The notes under the pieces: generated by a model
Seen by the model: the letters and a program-made list of their open reading frames with translations, nothing else
What the model was told of the DNA's origin: nothing
Databases searched by the model: none
Made by a program: the position numbers and the translations under genes
Assembly (NCBI GenBank): GCA_021229015.1
Contig: CM037792.1
Span: 2,588,070 to 2,652,069, forward strand
From: Solen grandis
Taxonomy: Eukaryota; Mollusca; Bivalvia; Adapedonta; Solenidae
Reading direction: 5' to 3'
Length of the DNA stretch: 64,000 bases
Shown here: positions 1 through 13,148 of the stretch, piece after piece
How positions within the stretch are numbered: position 1 is the first letter of the stretch
How the letters are laid out: every line of letters starts with the position of its first letter

Positions 1-1897
1 AAGACAATCCATAAAAGAAACGGGAACCTAATTTTATCATACGAATAAAACAGAAACAAATGTTTCTTGATATCATATTAATATGTTTATTTATATGTTC
101 TATAAGGACATATAAAAAAACTCATACTAAGTAATCAAATCATATATAATGTTGCAAGTGCGGCCACACCGCATAGCTAAAACGTAGAGAATTAACCTAG
201 GTGATATACCGTCTAGACACAGAGTATTGAACTTACACAACCAACCAATAATATATTTATCTGTACGTTCTATTTCACAAATAGAAAATTAAAATCACGT
301 TTTCTGATTTTCTATTCTAAGATATATGAGCCTACTGGGTAACTTTTCTTTTGGTGGTACGTCTAGAAGAAGAATTATTTTTCTCTATAATCTGGTGTTA
401 CACATTACAGGATTGTTTCAATAATAATGCAATTAGAGTTAATGGAACAAGCTACCCGTCATTGGCATTATTGATTTTCTTTCTCAGATGTGTGAAGTTG
501 AGTGGTTGACACTGCAACATACGAAAATAGTTTGAGTCATTCAAATAGTACTTGAATCTATTGCTCTGTCTTCAGATACTCAGACAATCAAGGCAGTTCC
601 AGAGCTTGCCGATCCGGTATCTAGATATTACACATAGCATGACTTCAGCGTGACATTGCAATGACTGCAAATTCTTTTAGTATTTTTTTGTCAGAAAAAA
701 GCTGAAAATGTTTAAAAATAAATAATTTCTCTTGAGCCTTACATGTACATGCATGTTATGTTATGGCTTGCGGTTGATCGGTAATTCTACCCCGGTATAA
801 CTTTGTGTTTGTCTTGCTTACCTGTAATTAGCCATTGACTTTACTTGATTTTCTAATGCTTTCGTGAATGTATATTTACTGTATAATTATTATGTATTCA
901 ATTTACAGCTATAATTCAATTCTTGTTGAAATACATGTATAAATATGTCTGCCCCAGGAACAACACGATAAAAGAATAATTGACTTCACATCAAATGGGC
1001 GATATACACTAGTTTTTAATAACAAAAACGTTTTCATAACATCCAAAAGCAGACACTTGCAAAAGTACACACTGATCAATAACAACTAATTTGTCTTTTT
1101 ACCGAGTTTTATATCGACGCACAGTCTTTGTAATTGTCCGTACCAACAATCTACATCCGGCAATGCAATCAGTATAAGTGGTTGACCATGTTATGAAATG
1201 AAGGAAAAGACAATCTGACAATTATTGAAGCCGACTCGTTGTATCAAACAACAAATCTAGCATTAATGCACATATACGAGTATTTTATATCGTCTCTGTT
1301 TGGAAAACTTATCAGAACATCAGTAAGAAATAGTGCCACTGTGGTCGATAAGATATCGACTTAAACAGATAACTAAAGCATGGGAACCGTAATGTGGTAT
1401 AATGTGACATCTGACGATAAATAATACATTCATACTAGCGTATTTGTCAGATCTTAATATTTGATAGCCTTTGTTAATTCTAGGAATCGGCTAATGGTAC
1501 CATGTGATTGTTACTTCGTAACATGGGTCGAATATGTACATTCATGTTCAAAATCATTTTGTAGTCAAACTTCATATTTCTTCATTCTGTTTACTAATTA
1601 TGATATCTATGATAATGTAATTGGTGGGATATTTAAAACATACTTGAAAGTGTAGGCATGCTAAAGCAATTCAAAATGGTAAAAAAGAAAGCCTATATTG
1701 GAAATGTAAAACAAAATAATGTAGTCTTTATTTATGATTATGAAATTAAATGATATGAAAATGTCACTTTACTACAGGATAACAATAAAATGTTGCCAAA
1801 TGTTCTGTTCTTGGATTAGTTTTTCAGGTAAAAACCCTTTGTTTATTTTAGATATCCCTTACTGCGCATGTACGCCTGTGTACAGCTATGTCTTCAT
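1..1897. other. AT-rich noncoding DNA, no gene seen
   Basis: No reading frame in this stretch has recognisable protein similarity. The longest, about 64 codons at 1461-1655 on the plus strand, has the composition of translated AT-rich spacer. No tandem repeat or terminal inverted repeat was recognised. Intron or intergenic DNA is the simplest reading. Confidence 0.6.
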
Positions 1898-2475
1898 ATT
1901 TAGTTGTGACTGACGTCACACACAACTATACTACCATCTTCCGAACATTTGACTCTCTACTTTGAAAACCGAAGAATCTTTTAAAGTTGTAAAAATGATC
2001 GGGGGATTGAACATTACTCTACAAAACAGGTAAGCTGAAATTAAGTAAACGTGTTGGAAAAAAAACAACAATTTTTGTGTCAGAAATAAATATTTACGAT
2101 GTTACAATTACCAGCAGACATATCTGAGGTAGAAAGCCGGAAGTCCGATATAAATCCATGTAACATATTTATAATCACACCAAGCAATCGACCTCAGATA
2201 CCTCCAGGGGTTATTGTAAAACTTTCAAACAACCAAACCTGAATATTTATTATTCTAAAATAGCTACGAGCCCTTTGCCTGTAACACTGGCCTTCGCAGC
2301 ATAATTATAGACTAATAGGTATTTCATACAAGCACTTGGCAAATGACGGGTTAGATATTTATTTTTTCATTCTCGGGACTTATTACAATTAGTTACTTTA
2401 AATTAACCCAGCTTGTCTGCATCTGGTCAAACCCCCTTTTTTTGAAACACAGACAACTGCAGTGCCATCAGTGCT
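1898..2475 (+). repeat. Diverged duplicated segment, copy 1 (first-exon-like)
   Basis: This segment has a diverged partner at 15172-16110. Blocks that align by eye are 1901-2060 with 15170-15340, about 2140-2220 with 15555-15640, and about 2405-2475 with 16035-16100. Order and orientation are the same. In both copies the first block ends in ACAG followed by a GT splice-donor-like sequence (exon end at 2029 here). A perfect CRE palindrome lies about 110 bases upstream of that donor. The layout resembles a promoter plus 5' untranslated exon, but no open reading frame is shared, so exon status is inference. An old low-copy transposon is the alternative. Confidence 0.5.
1911..1918. promoter_or_regulatory. 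CRE palindrome TGACGTCA
   Basis: A perfect 8-bp CREB/ATF site sits upstream of the donor-like site in duplicated copy 1. In copy 2 the aligned position (about 15183) reads TGACGCAGTCAC, so the palindrome is not conserved there. Functional use is not shown. Confidence 0.4.
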
Positions 2476-2870
2476 TTGTATATACATGCAATTCATTATA
2501 CACCAAATTTGTATTGATATGATCACTCTTATAATACCTTGAAATTGTATTTGAAAAACAACAACATTGTTTCACTTTAGTGTTGTTTTCAGTTTAATGA
2601 CGGTATTATGTGTAAGAGAAAAAATGTAACAAGATACATTCATTATATTGATGAAATGGAGGAGACTTGAAACGCAATGGAATAGTTCAAGAAAAAAGGG
2701 AGAAAAGTGATGCTTCTTTTCACAAGAATGCATCATGCACGTTTCTGAAAACGTTTGGATTCACTAGTTTATAAACGGGAGTTTAGCTATGTTTTCTAGT
2801 ATCATTATTTTCTCGGCTGAAGGATTGGCCAGGTGGAGGGAGATGCACTGTTTGGCCACATTTGATACAA
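2476..2870. other. AT-rich spacer
   Basis: I see no coding potential or structured repeat in this stretch. Confidence 0.5.
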
Positions 2871-3146
2871 CTCACATTTGTAACACCTATTACAAATGTG
2901 ATCATATGCGTAGCAGGCGTTGCAAATGTGTAGCGTTAATAAAGCACATACGTAACATATTTTAGACAATGTGATCGAGACCGATTTATGATGTGACATA
3001 CAATCAAATGTGCAACTATGGATGTGATTTGTTACATATGTGCTTGTAAGGTCAACCCTCATTTAGGATAAACACATTTGTAACATAGTTTACTTGTGAA
3101 TGTGATCATATTCGTAACATGGATGTTTCAAATGTGATTTGTTACC
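2871..3146. repeat. Cluster of inverted and direct CACATTTGTAAC motifs
   Basis: The motif CACATTTGTAA and its complement recur through about 275 bp. At 2873-2900 two 11-bp arms form a perfect hairpin with a 6-nt loop. The same word occurs again at about 3073. The words TGTGATCATATNCGTA (about 2898 and 3101) and ATGTGATTTGTTAC (about 3021 and 3131) each occur twice. This suggests a decayed foldback element or a locally duplicated palindromic unit. A minus-strand frame of 85 codons across it is a by-product of the repeat, not a gene. Confidence 0.55.
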
Positions 3147-4582
3147 AATATGGTCAATATGGTCTAATATATCACATTTAACTTGCTTCCTTACATGTTC
3201 TTAATTATACATAGAGCTTCTGAAAATCAGGCGCGAGTTCCTTTAGTTTAAAATCTATTACAAATGTCTGTCTCAAAAACTGCTATTCATTGCAAACGTT
3301 GTATCGTTTAAATTTTGCAAACTGATGATAAAACACACATTGGAAAGACAGCGATAATGCAGTTAATAAATGCAAGTTTGAAGTAAAGACTCGGTATTGA
3401 TCTAGATATATCGATAGCTAAATGTAAAACTTTTGTAGCTCAATAATTACAATATAAGTGCATTTATTCCAATATATTAATGGCCGGGAATCTCAAGCGT
3501 ACTACATAAAAAGAATCCATCCATCAGCTATCGAGATAAGAACCGTCAAACATCAATCCTAAAGTTCCTGATGCCATAGTTACGTTCACTGAGCGCTTAA
3601 CCTTCATCTGGCTGTTTGACAGAAGGAATGATGAATTAAGTTACATGGAGTATCGACAGGAAACAGCAAGATGTGACAATATTTCCAAAGAAAATTGTTT
3701 GCAGTTTTTACAATCAATTTTCTTTCTTGATGCAACCTGTCTCACAGAATGGTTTTTGATCAAAAGAAAAATGAATTACGCATGGTTGGTGAAAGAGTCG
3801 GCACATCGGAGGGCGATCTTTCCTCACATTTTCTTTGGAAGTGTCGACTCATAACCCGGTTGTTTTGTTCATAAACAATGACTCCTTAATACATTTATCT
3901 ATGATTTTAATGGTGTTTGTTCATTTAACGTAGTGTTCTATTTGCTTGAGAGCAAAACCTTAGAATGCCATGTAAAACTATGTCTGTAATAATCATCTTT
4001 GTGATTTCCTGCATGAGCTTAAGTAAAAGGGCACAGTTGTTAAAAGAATGCCTTGTTTGTTCAAAGTGATGAAAGGTTTCTAAATTATTCAATATCTGCT
4101 GATAATCTGAACTCCAACATTTAAATGCCACTCATTTATTTTTCAGAAAAAGGGTATGCTCTAAGGTTCAAAATGCGACTTTCTTGAAAATGCTGTCTAT
4201 TTTAAGAAAACCTATATGTATTCCACCAGACATATATTACTTGTTCGTGTTGAGTGCCTAATCAACATGGGCAGTATTTGTAAATATAGATTATCCTTAA
4301 CTGCTTTTCTTGAGCATTGTTATAAAGGCGTTAGATCCTTTTCCCTTCGATAACGCTAGGTGATAAATATACCCTTGGAGATTAGTTTACTCAATGGTTT
4401 GAGAAAAGAAAGCTGTTGGGTGCACAAGCCGTGGGCATAAAAAGGAAATTAAATAATATGAGTAAAATATATAAACGATAAGAAACTGATAATGAAAGGA
4501 TATAAATTGGCCAATTTATGGCATTGACATAATAGGATATGATCACTTGTCTACTACTATTGACCATTTTTGATTACGAGTT
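3147..4582. other. Noncoding AT-rich DNA
   Basis: Short frames at 3645-3854 (plus) and 3925-4131 (minus) show no recognised domain, signal peptide or codon bias. Nothing else is recognised. Confidence 0.5.
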
Positions 4583-4640
4583 GTTGGATCGAAAGATCGA
4601 GGGTTTGATACTCGGTCATGGCATGTCCTCTATGAAAAAA
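4583..4640 (+). repeat. Possible tRNA-derived SINE relic (B-box-like)
   Basis: Around 4601-4618 the sequence GGGTTTGATACTCGGTCA resembles a tRNA T-arm and RNA polymerase III B box with one C-to-T change from the usual GGTTCGA core. It follows a short self-complementary stretch (GATCGAAAGATC). No convincing A box, poly-A tail or target duplication was found. It could be a degraded 5' head of a tRNA-derived SINE or a chance match. Confidence 0.3.
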
Positions 4641-7600
4641 TAGTCATGGTATCTCTCCTACTTCACGCATAACATAATGAAAGTAATAGTCCCAGGATTA
4701 GCTGGCACGATTTCTGGATAATGTGACTGATTGTCAAATCTTACCGTAATACTACAGAGTAGAATCGCAATATTTTTCTCAGATGATATGAACCTACTAC
4801 TGTAAAATAATACGACCTGTTGATTTTTCTATAAAAGCCACAAATAACAATCTCGTGTAAACTTAAGATTGAAATTTAAAGTAAATTCTGAAAGGTTTAC
4901 ATTCAAACTCATCGTTATACGTCAAATAAATTCATAAAAATACTGAAAACTGTAAACTGTCGCATATGCATGAGATTGAGAATATGCAAGTGTCACTGAG
5001 CCGCAGAGGGAATCGATCTGCGGCCGTTCATTCGATGACATTTCACCGTAACGGCCACACGAGATCTGTAGTCGTAATGAGCTTCCGTATTACCTTAACA
5101 ACTGGTGCATCTAGTTCGGCACGGCAGAGACTGAAATTGACAGCTCTAATATCCGGCTTCGTTTCATTAATTTTGTCTCTCTTGCAAATGGTCCATTCGC
5201 CTGTTATTTATGTTGTGGTTGTACATTATACATGTTATTCAAGAGGCATCTGGCTAATTAACAACTAGACCCTTACGATCACGTTTCGCAGAACAATTTC
5301 AATGGTTATTGCTTAAGCGGCTGTTTCTGCCACTCGGTTTCACAGTAAAATGCGTTTTGGACATTATTCAACTCAATCAAGCAAATCGGTTTTATATTAT
5401 CCCAATGCGTTTTAGATATATCACAATTTATTATCTAGAATTCGTATTTTATTACAGTAATGGTAATTACATAAAATAATGTATGTGCTTAGTTACACAG
5501 CATATCTAAATTAAGATAAACCTGAAGATAATGATGGTTAAAGGCGCAACTTGTTCTTATTATTTTTTGTTTATTTTTAATATTGAGGACTAATAATGCA
5601 AACCATTATAAAACAATAAATATAGAAATGGTTTATCTTAATTTGTTCACTGTTCGATTCTTAGAATATTTTCTTTGAAATTCTCAGTTTTTGTTGTTTT
5701 TGTTGTTAATACTGTTTGTCAATGAAAAAGTTGGACGTATATCATACTACAGTGTGGTATAAAGTATTGATGATTTAGGTAAAGTTACGCAAAATGTTAA
5801 TCTGTTTCTCTTTAAAAGTTAGACATATTTTTGCACATTTTTTATCAGAAGACTTTCTTTTCAATTTGATATAAAACAGTTGCTGTAAGATGATAGTTTC
5901 CTGTTGATTATCTCCCTTGCTGAATGGTATAGTCACAGATTTATCATCACTGACTTCAACACTGCTGTGTATTCGAACCACTGTCTTTCATTTGAGACTT
6001 CCGATTGGCTTACGGTATGTCGGTGTTTCTATCCGAGTGCCTCTGTAAGCTCATAAATGACAACAATAAAAACATGTTATCATTTCCATATTTTGAAGAC
6101 ATTAGGAATAAACTATGCTAAAAGATCCTTCAAAAGTGTTCAATTCCGGTTAAAATCCTTTAACTGCCGTTAAGGTTCCAACATAATAACAATTTTCTAA
6201 GCTGTTTCGTATAAAACTATATTCCCAGCCAATAAATACGTGACTTATGACATAATTTCAAGTTAAACATCTTTAAATGAAGTACTTGTAATGTCTTACG
6301 TTCATTTTAGACTCCTGGTATGCATCCCTAGTTAATAAATATCGTCCATCGCCACTTAGATGCATGTAATATTGTTTTCTTGTTGGATGAGTATCGTAAG
6401 AATATCGTACTTTGTATACATATTAAGGCAAAATCTCAAATATTGGCAGCAGGTACATGTAATAATTTATTTGTCTGTTTGAGAATAGGTATTTAGCTCA
6501 AAGTTATTTACGCAACAGCTGAACTGTTCTGTTATTAAGATCAAGCTTCCAGAACAAAAAGCGTAAACGATATTTTAAAACTGTTTTTTGTCATTTTATC
6601 ATCCTTTGTCATCAATTAGGCCACTTTTTTTTCATTCACAAAAATTAAACCTAGACTTTATATTCTTATGAAAAAGCCGCTATCTTATATTTTACTCGAA
6701 GGATGTAATATACTGAACGATTTAGGTGTATTCAACTTGCGCACACTTGGCCTTAAACGCGGCACAGTATAATTACTGCTCCTGATTCCTACACTTGGTT
6801 GAATAACATGTCATGTTAATATAATGCAAACTAAACTTTAATGATATCTTAAATGCTAATTGTTAATAATGTTTGGGATATTTTAACCTTTGCGATTCCA
6901 AGAGTTGTCAATACTTTAACAAAATGGCCGATAAATTCATAGGAAACCTAAATGAAACAGCAATCAGAGTGTCCCAACGGAATCATGTGCTCTGGAAACT
7001 GTATAGATATGATCTCAAGACCAACCTCAAATACCAGCATAGGATTCAATGGGCTTCAGAGACCACTGTAATATTGACCATACTGATGGGTATATATCTG
7101 TTGTACATTGGTCTAAATTTAAAACGCAAAATCTCACTGAATTCACATTTTCTAAAACTAGAACTTTAAATAACCTTATCCTACACTTTAATATGCATTC
7201 CAGAGGGCGCTGACGCCACACTGTGCTAGGAAGGCTGTATTCTAATTTAATTAGCCAATCACTTAATAGAAGGCACTACACCGCGCGGTATTGATCCGCA
7301 GGCGGAATCGGTTCAATTCAGATTACATTTATCACTTAGAGATCGACAGAGCCTGAATAAATTGCAAAAGGAGTATGAACGCGGGGAATAAAATATATAT
7401 TTCACATAATCAATATGCATAGACTGTTTGCGTACAGTTTTAGAATTTGATGATCAAATTTAGAAACATGTAAGTTAAGTTTCAAATTAAAATTTATAAT
7501 TACTGAGTTTAAGATATCTTTAGAAAACAAATGATGATCAGTCTAGATTCGCCACTATAAAAACATCAAGTAATACTATTAGTATAAGACACGAATATTC

Positions 7601-7970
7601 TGAGAGTACCATATATAAAATGTAGTCAAACTTTCTGTATTCGACAAGACAAACATGGTTCCTTTTCCCAGAATTATTTCGATGCAACTCATTCAAACCC
7701 AGTTTAACCCTTTGCTTCGTGATATTCGTGTACACATCAATGAGTTGATAACTATTAATCCCCTGAATTTTTAATTGTATCTGAAACAATGGCTTTATCT
7801 TTGCCATGATGACTGTGTAGAATTGTAAGGGCAAACGGAGGAGATCCTGATTTAATCCGGGTCTGCTCTGTTTGCCAATGCGTCAAAATGAGTCTGTATA
7901 AGGGTAAGAGTAGGAAACAACTATAGGTGACTTGGACAATGTGGAAATATAGATTGACGTTAACAGGAAA
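4641..7970. other. Noncoding AT-rich DNA with a few unrecognised short frames
   Basis: The two longest frames are 4966-5268 (plus, 100 codons; arginine/serine-rich start, then a hydrophobic stretch at about residues 60-85) and 6873-7169 (plus, 98 codons; hydrophobic stretch at about residues 65-83). Neither resembles a family I know. Neither has visible splice context or a GC rise relative to the flanks. I treat both as probably spurious. A hydrophobic segment in AT-rich translated DNA is expected because T-rich codons encode hydrophobic residues. Confidence 0.45.
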
Positions 7971-7971
7971 C

Positions 7972-8202
7972 TGTGTTGAAAGTGCGGTTAATTATTTCTA
8001 GAATGTTAAGAACAATTGTTTAATAATTTGGACGATTCCCTGTATCATTCGAAGTATCTTGTGAATCGAGTGTATCGTTATGAATCGTACTGATCAAGAG
8101 AGTAAAACAAACGCCAAATTGTTTAATCATTCCCACAATCCTGGTAAATATACGGACATTATAAAATCAAGACTTAAGTAAACATAAGCGTAATAGGCAC
8201 AT
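7972..8202 (+). mobile_element. Possible 5' LTR remnant upstream of gag relic
   Basis: The segment begins TGTTGAAA and ends GGCACA (TG...CA ends). Beginning about 8 bases beyond it is TTGGTAGCAGAGCGGG, which has the look of a tRNA primer-binding site following an LTR. A gag-like frame starts at 8282. No second LTR was found in the window, so the boundaries are guesses. Confidence 0.25.
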
Positions 8203-8281
8203 CAAATATTGGTAGCAGAGCGGGGTTATTTATGAAATATCATTGGAATGGATCCGGTGAAACAAGTAAAGTGAATACACA

Positions 8282-8590
8282 ATGTTTGGTCAAATCAAAC
8301 ATCAACGCAATGTTGCTGAGGTACGAGTCACGAAATCCAGAACAGAAGTTGTTTTAACACGATTTGTAAACCAACTAACTAAAAATATCAAAGAAGAATA
8401 TGTTGACAAAGAGGAATCGAGAGTTAAACTTACAAAATTGACCATGCTTAAGACAACGTGCTTCAGACTATTAATGAACTAGCCGCGAATTTGATAGAGC
8501 TTGAAAATGAAAAGGAGATACAGAGTGTTGTTTGTGGAATTGACATTATTGAAAACAAACATGACAAAATCATGAAAGAAAACAGATATT
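8282..8590 (+). pseudogene. BEL/Pao-type retrotransposon gag N-terminal relic
   Basis: The first frame (8282-8482) encodes a basic segment that includes LTRFVNQL, a pattern seen at the start of BEL/Pao gag-like (DUF1759-type) proteins, where a helical N-terminal domain begins with an arginine-rich TRFVNQL-like motif. A shift of frame near 8445 continues the homology with INELAANLIELENEKEIQ and then IDIIENKHDKIM, an acidic coiled-coil-like stretch, ending at a TAA near 8590. So one frameshift splits about 100 residues of gag. The usual protein is several times longer, and no protease, reverse transcriptase or integrase follows. Assignment rests on pattern memory, not an alignment. A PBS-like site lies upstream. 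Confidence 0.45.
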
Positions 8591-8599
8591 AAAACCATT

Positions 8600-11500
8600 G
8601 GCAGGCCTGACAGCGAAATACCGGGGAACAATTGTCGCTGACTTTAAATGTGGTGGAGATATTGGCAAAATTTTTGTAGAAACGGACGTTCTATAGTAAC
8701 GAAAAAGTCGGTATGGCCAAAGGAAAGCATCGTATACATCGCTAATCAACAGTGCTCCAGCCACATCGAAGTAAAATTTACCGCAGTTTAAATAATATTA
8801 ACCTATTAAACAGAGATAGGAAACTCCTGTAAAATCCAGTGGAAATATTGTTTAGGTACACAGCAATACATTGAATTTTGCAAACTTTCATAAACAGTAT
8901 GGAAAAATCACAGAGGGAAATGCAGCCAAATTATAGAATAATCATATATCTAACGCAAAGAATTATTTTCAGTTTGATTGATTATAAAAACATTTTTGAG
9001 TTATGATTTAATTTTAACACTGTTGAAGAAATACAACAGTTACACATCTTTATATACATGTAGTTCTGTTCATGCAGGTGGTGCTTTTCTATTTAACTTA
9101 TTCTATTCCTTGACTTGTATTAATATATCATTTTGATGGTAATGTAATATTCCTATGTAAGATAAAATTCACTTTAACATATCTTCAATAGAATAGTAGA
9201 TATTTGAAAACGTGACTTTACTTGAATCGGACAATTTGATGCATGCTTTTGTGAGATTTAGACTAGTAGCCATTCTTTATTTAATAGGTCTTTGATTATA
9301 TCTGTAGATACTGTAATAAAAACAAGGCTATTCTGACACGGTATAATGCACGTTTCAAAAGAATGCAATGAAAGGAAATATGTTGGACTTAGAAGATTTT
9401 TTTTAGATATCTCAATGAATTGGGGAAAAAAACAGATTGGAAACCCACTACGTATAGAAATTTTGACATGACATTTTTATCAATGTAAGGGACAAGGGCC
9501 TACATGCATAATTGCCTTATGGATCTCTGTATTTGCAATTACAAAGAAAGTTGACCGAATATATTTCAGTTTAATATTGAAAGATACAAAATTAAACTAG
9601 CAAGATTTTGGTCACATCTGTTACTGAATCTCAGTACATTTCTATATAGGTCAAATGATAACACCGTAGACAGTTCCTGGGTGAAAGTTGAATTATCTAT
9701 CTTTTCTCGTGTGTAATCCATATCTGTGTGGTTGTAGTTTCTGTTCCTTGATTACATTGTACAAGAGAAAAGAAGTTGCATACAACTCACACTTCGTTCT
9801 GAAATAAGAGGTTAGACCCAGTCGCTAGAAATCTAAGATGGTGGGCGAGCACATCATCCAAATGTTACACCAAATAAAGCTACCAAAAAATAACAGCCAA
9901 ATACATTTATCATTCTTGTGTGTATCATGAATGCATGTACATAAAATTTGAACTTACCAGGGGGGATAAACAAATGTTTATATATATGTTGCATATCTAT
10001 ATATAAATATATCTCAACAGATTATTTTAATTTTGCCTGAGAAAGACTAGATTCGAAATTCTATGCTAACAAGTTTTGTCTTTATACTATTTTTAGTGTT
10101 ACTTATAGATATCTGACATTAACGTAATATTGCCCGTAGCCATAAATGTATCTAACTTAGCATGAAAGTGGTATCTCTTCAGTCAGAGAATTCATTAAAT
10201 ATGTATGGAGACAGAACGTTCATCACACATGACGATTCGATCTTGGAAAAGATTTTGCATTTGTAATTAGTTGCGCATCATAAACACGAACATCTGACGT
10301 GAGCTGATGTCATTACGGTTTATCTACTTATTTCAAATATATCTGATGGGTCGCCTCAAAGGCGCCAGTTAAGTGATGCTAAACTTATCAGATTATTTCC
10401 ATTTCTGTTAAGTATACGATCACATCAAGGGCTTTTCCCTGGTGTGAATCCCTTTAGGCTGGAAGGAATAATTTGAATAAGCTTACAGTCATGGTCTATT
10501 GGAAATGTATAAATACCCAGAGGTGGATATGTATGTAACATATTGTTATTAAATGGTGTCCATACAACTTTTAAATATATAATTTTATAGTTTAATTTGT
10601 ATGTTATGCCATAATAAAATTTGGCTCCAAATTTTTTTTTTAATGTTTCGCCTGATAGCAAGGAGTATAAACCAATTCTTTACATACCTTTTTGTGGATT
10701 CCTATACATGATAAACACATGTACAAAGAGATAAATAGTAACAATACAAACAACACAGTAATTCGACCAAATACCCAAAACAGCGCGGTTCCAAGAATTA
10801 TTTACGATTCCCATATGACAAAATATCTATATTCTTATCTAGAAAAATGATAATGAAACAAAAATATATTCACTGTTGATTCAAAGGGAAGACAGACACA
10901 AGTCTTGGAAAGCATTCATCAAAATCCAATATCTATCACTTAGTCAAATGCATTCAATTCTTCTCTTTGGTACGAAGCCACGTAACAGTGTACACTTTTT
11001 TATGAACACATTTACTTTATTTCATAATAACTTACACCATTTCATAAGTATGGATACATATTGCGTAGCAACAAAGTATAATAAATATGATGCAGAAAAA
11101 AGAAGTGTCATTTCATGACCTCCGTGCATCGGAACTGACACACTTAAACCTTATTGCAGTACCCAACATTCTATAAACAGTTCAAATGTAACGTTTTGAT
11201 GACCGTTTGAACACACACTTCAAATGTGAATCAAAGTTTTGAAAAGCGGAATTTGTTTGACAACTCATTATCAATGATTAATATCCTTGTCAGATGATTA
11301 ATGCTTTTGTTTTCATTCGCGTCATTAAAATTTACTTGAGGGGAAAATAAATTGATTCAAAGTCAACGGGCAACTGCAATGTAATTTTGTAATGCGTGTG
11401 TTTTAATTCCTTCTCCATGATTATGAAGCTTTAGAGAGCAGTAAAGATTTTGATATTCGAATAAAATTGACCTTGAATTTATGGAAAGGAAATAATTGCG

Positions 11501-12216
11501 ACATGTTCATAGTTTGTTTACTTGTGTGATACTTGAAACTTAATATTTTAATCTTACGTTGTCTTTGTCTCGATTTATTATTTTGTCTTTTTTGATGGCT
11601 TTCTTATCACATTTCATTACTGCTTGAATAAAGCAACATCGTTTGCTTTGAACACTTAATTATATATCCTGTTAAGAAATATTCATAGCAAAATCGAGTG
11701 AGAGAATATTCAAATACATTCCTCACTATTCAGGTAGTGCATTGAAATCAGTATTTCTTTTCTATCTGAGAGCTCAATAACATATATATCTATAAAAATA
11801 TAGACCATTATTTTCAATTCCGACTTCGACGCTTCCATGTCTGAACAATCGGAAACCAAAGCTGCAGTTTATTTCCAGCTGAAATAAATTGGTTTACAAT
11901 ATAGCTTAAGGCACCGCGGTAGTCTGGAAAGGATTTATATATTAACATTATGAAAGGTTTTGTGAAGGCGTGCACGTGGTATGGGGAAAGTGACGTCACG
12001 TTTCGCAGCTCCCGTTTTCTCAGCAATTGAGTCGTGCATTGACCATCTTACTTAATTTAGCATCTTTAAAACTTGTTTTAACTATTTTTTGCGTCTTTAT
12101 TCATATTTCTTCTTCAAGCATCTCAATGAGACGACTGTATTTGTCATCATTTTCTTCAAAATAATATTTTACTTCATAATTACCTCAACATTATGACCAA
12201 GGCCAATTACAAGTGA
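8600..12216. other. Noncoding AT-rich DNA
   Basis: No recognisable gene. Frames at 10425-10661 (minus), 10876-11118 (plus) and 11814-12026 (minus) have no known domain. The last overlaps a somewhat GC-richer patch (about 11870-12040) that holds a perfect CRE palindrome at 11991-11998. That patch might be regulatory or an old repeat. Confidence 0.45.
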
Positions 12217-12224
12217 TCTATTAT
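12217..12224 (+). repeat. Left 8-bp target site duplication of hAT-like element
   Basis: The sequence TCTATTAT sits next to the left terminal inverted repeat. The matching right copy is TCTGTTAT at 14142-14149, with 7 of 8 bases identical. An 8-bp duplication is the hallmark length for hAT transposition. Confidence 0.55.
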
Positions 12225-12446
12225 CAGACCTGGGTCCAATTACAATTATAATTTCATAAATTATAATTAATTACAATTTTCTGTTAATTGAAAGTAATTA
12301 AAAAAAATTAAATTCAATTATTTTCAATTAATGTAGAAACCCAAATAAAAACTTGGCAAAAGACAGATTTTTGTGCAGTTGCTACTATTACCTGAGGGTT
12401 TTAATTTCACACTTTGTGGTCCTTTAATGAGGTGTTGCCAGACTAA

Positions 12447-12476
12447 GTAAGTAATTAAGTAAGTAAGTAAGTAAGT
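12447..12476 (-). repeat. (CTTA)n 3' tail of LINE
   Basis: About seven copies of TAAG/TAAGT on the plus strand (CTTA on the element's strand) form the likely 3' terminus of the nested LINE. Confidence 0.6.
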
Positions 12477-12782
12477 TATTTATTATAGTGACATGTGCAT
12501 ACAAATATACAATATACAAATATACAATACAGATGGTAATAATGATGGCATCCGGCCCAATGGGCCTATATGTCACCTAAACAGACAGTGTCAAATTCTT
12601 AATAGAACTACCGGTAGATATACAAATATAATTGTATAATAGGTAAACGATATCACAGAGTTGAACAACATCACTCAAATAACTATGATTAGCAACTATC
12701 AGTGCAATATAGTCCGAGATTTAAATGTTCAACATGTAAATGGACAGGTTAAACATATAGAAAATAAATAGCTATTCAATTT

Positions 12783-12785
<3 letters not shown>

Positions 12786-12844
<59 letters not shown>

Positions 12845-12960
12845 CATACACATATACACACACACATATATATATATACATACACATATATACATATATA
12901 TACACATATACACACATATATATGCATACACACATACAAATACATACACACACATATACA
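12786..12960. repeat. Compound microsatellite (TA)n-(CA/TA)n
   Basis: An almost pure TA run of about 55 bp (12786-12841) passes into about 120 bp of mixed CATA/CACA/TATA repeats. Open frames across it encode only isoleucine/tyrosine/cysteine/valine repeats and are not genes. Confidence 0.95.
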
Positions 12961-13148
12961 GGAAGGAATTCACAAAATGAAATATGAAAAAAGATTAATA
13001 GGTAACATTATTGTAAAAATACTATGAAAATAAAGAGCTACGCCTTATGTTAAAGGCTTGTTTTATGAATCTTGCTACTTTCTAACATTATTATTAATTA
13101 ATTTGGATAAAATGTACATAGAGTCTCTATTAATTAAATTTTCTCTAA

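Noticed and set aside
7972..8202. Complete LTR retrotransposon
   Set aside because: Only one candidate LTR and a fragment of gag are visible. No protease, RT, integrase or second LTR.
12729..12973. Tyrosine/isoleucine/cysteine-repeat proteins on the minus strand
   Set aside because: They are translations of the TA/CA microsatellite.
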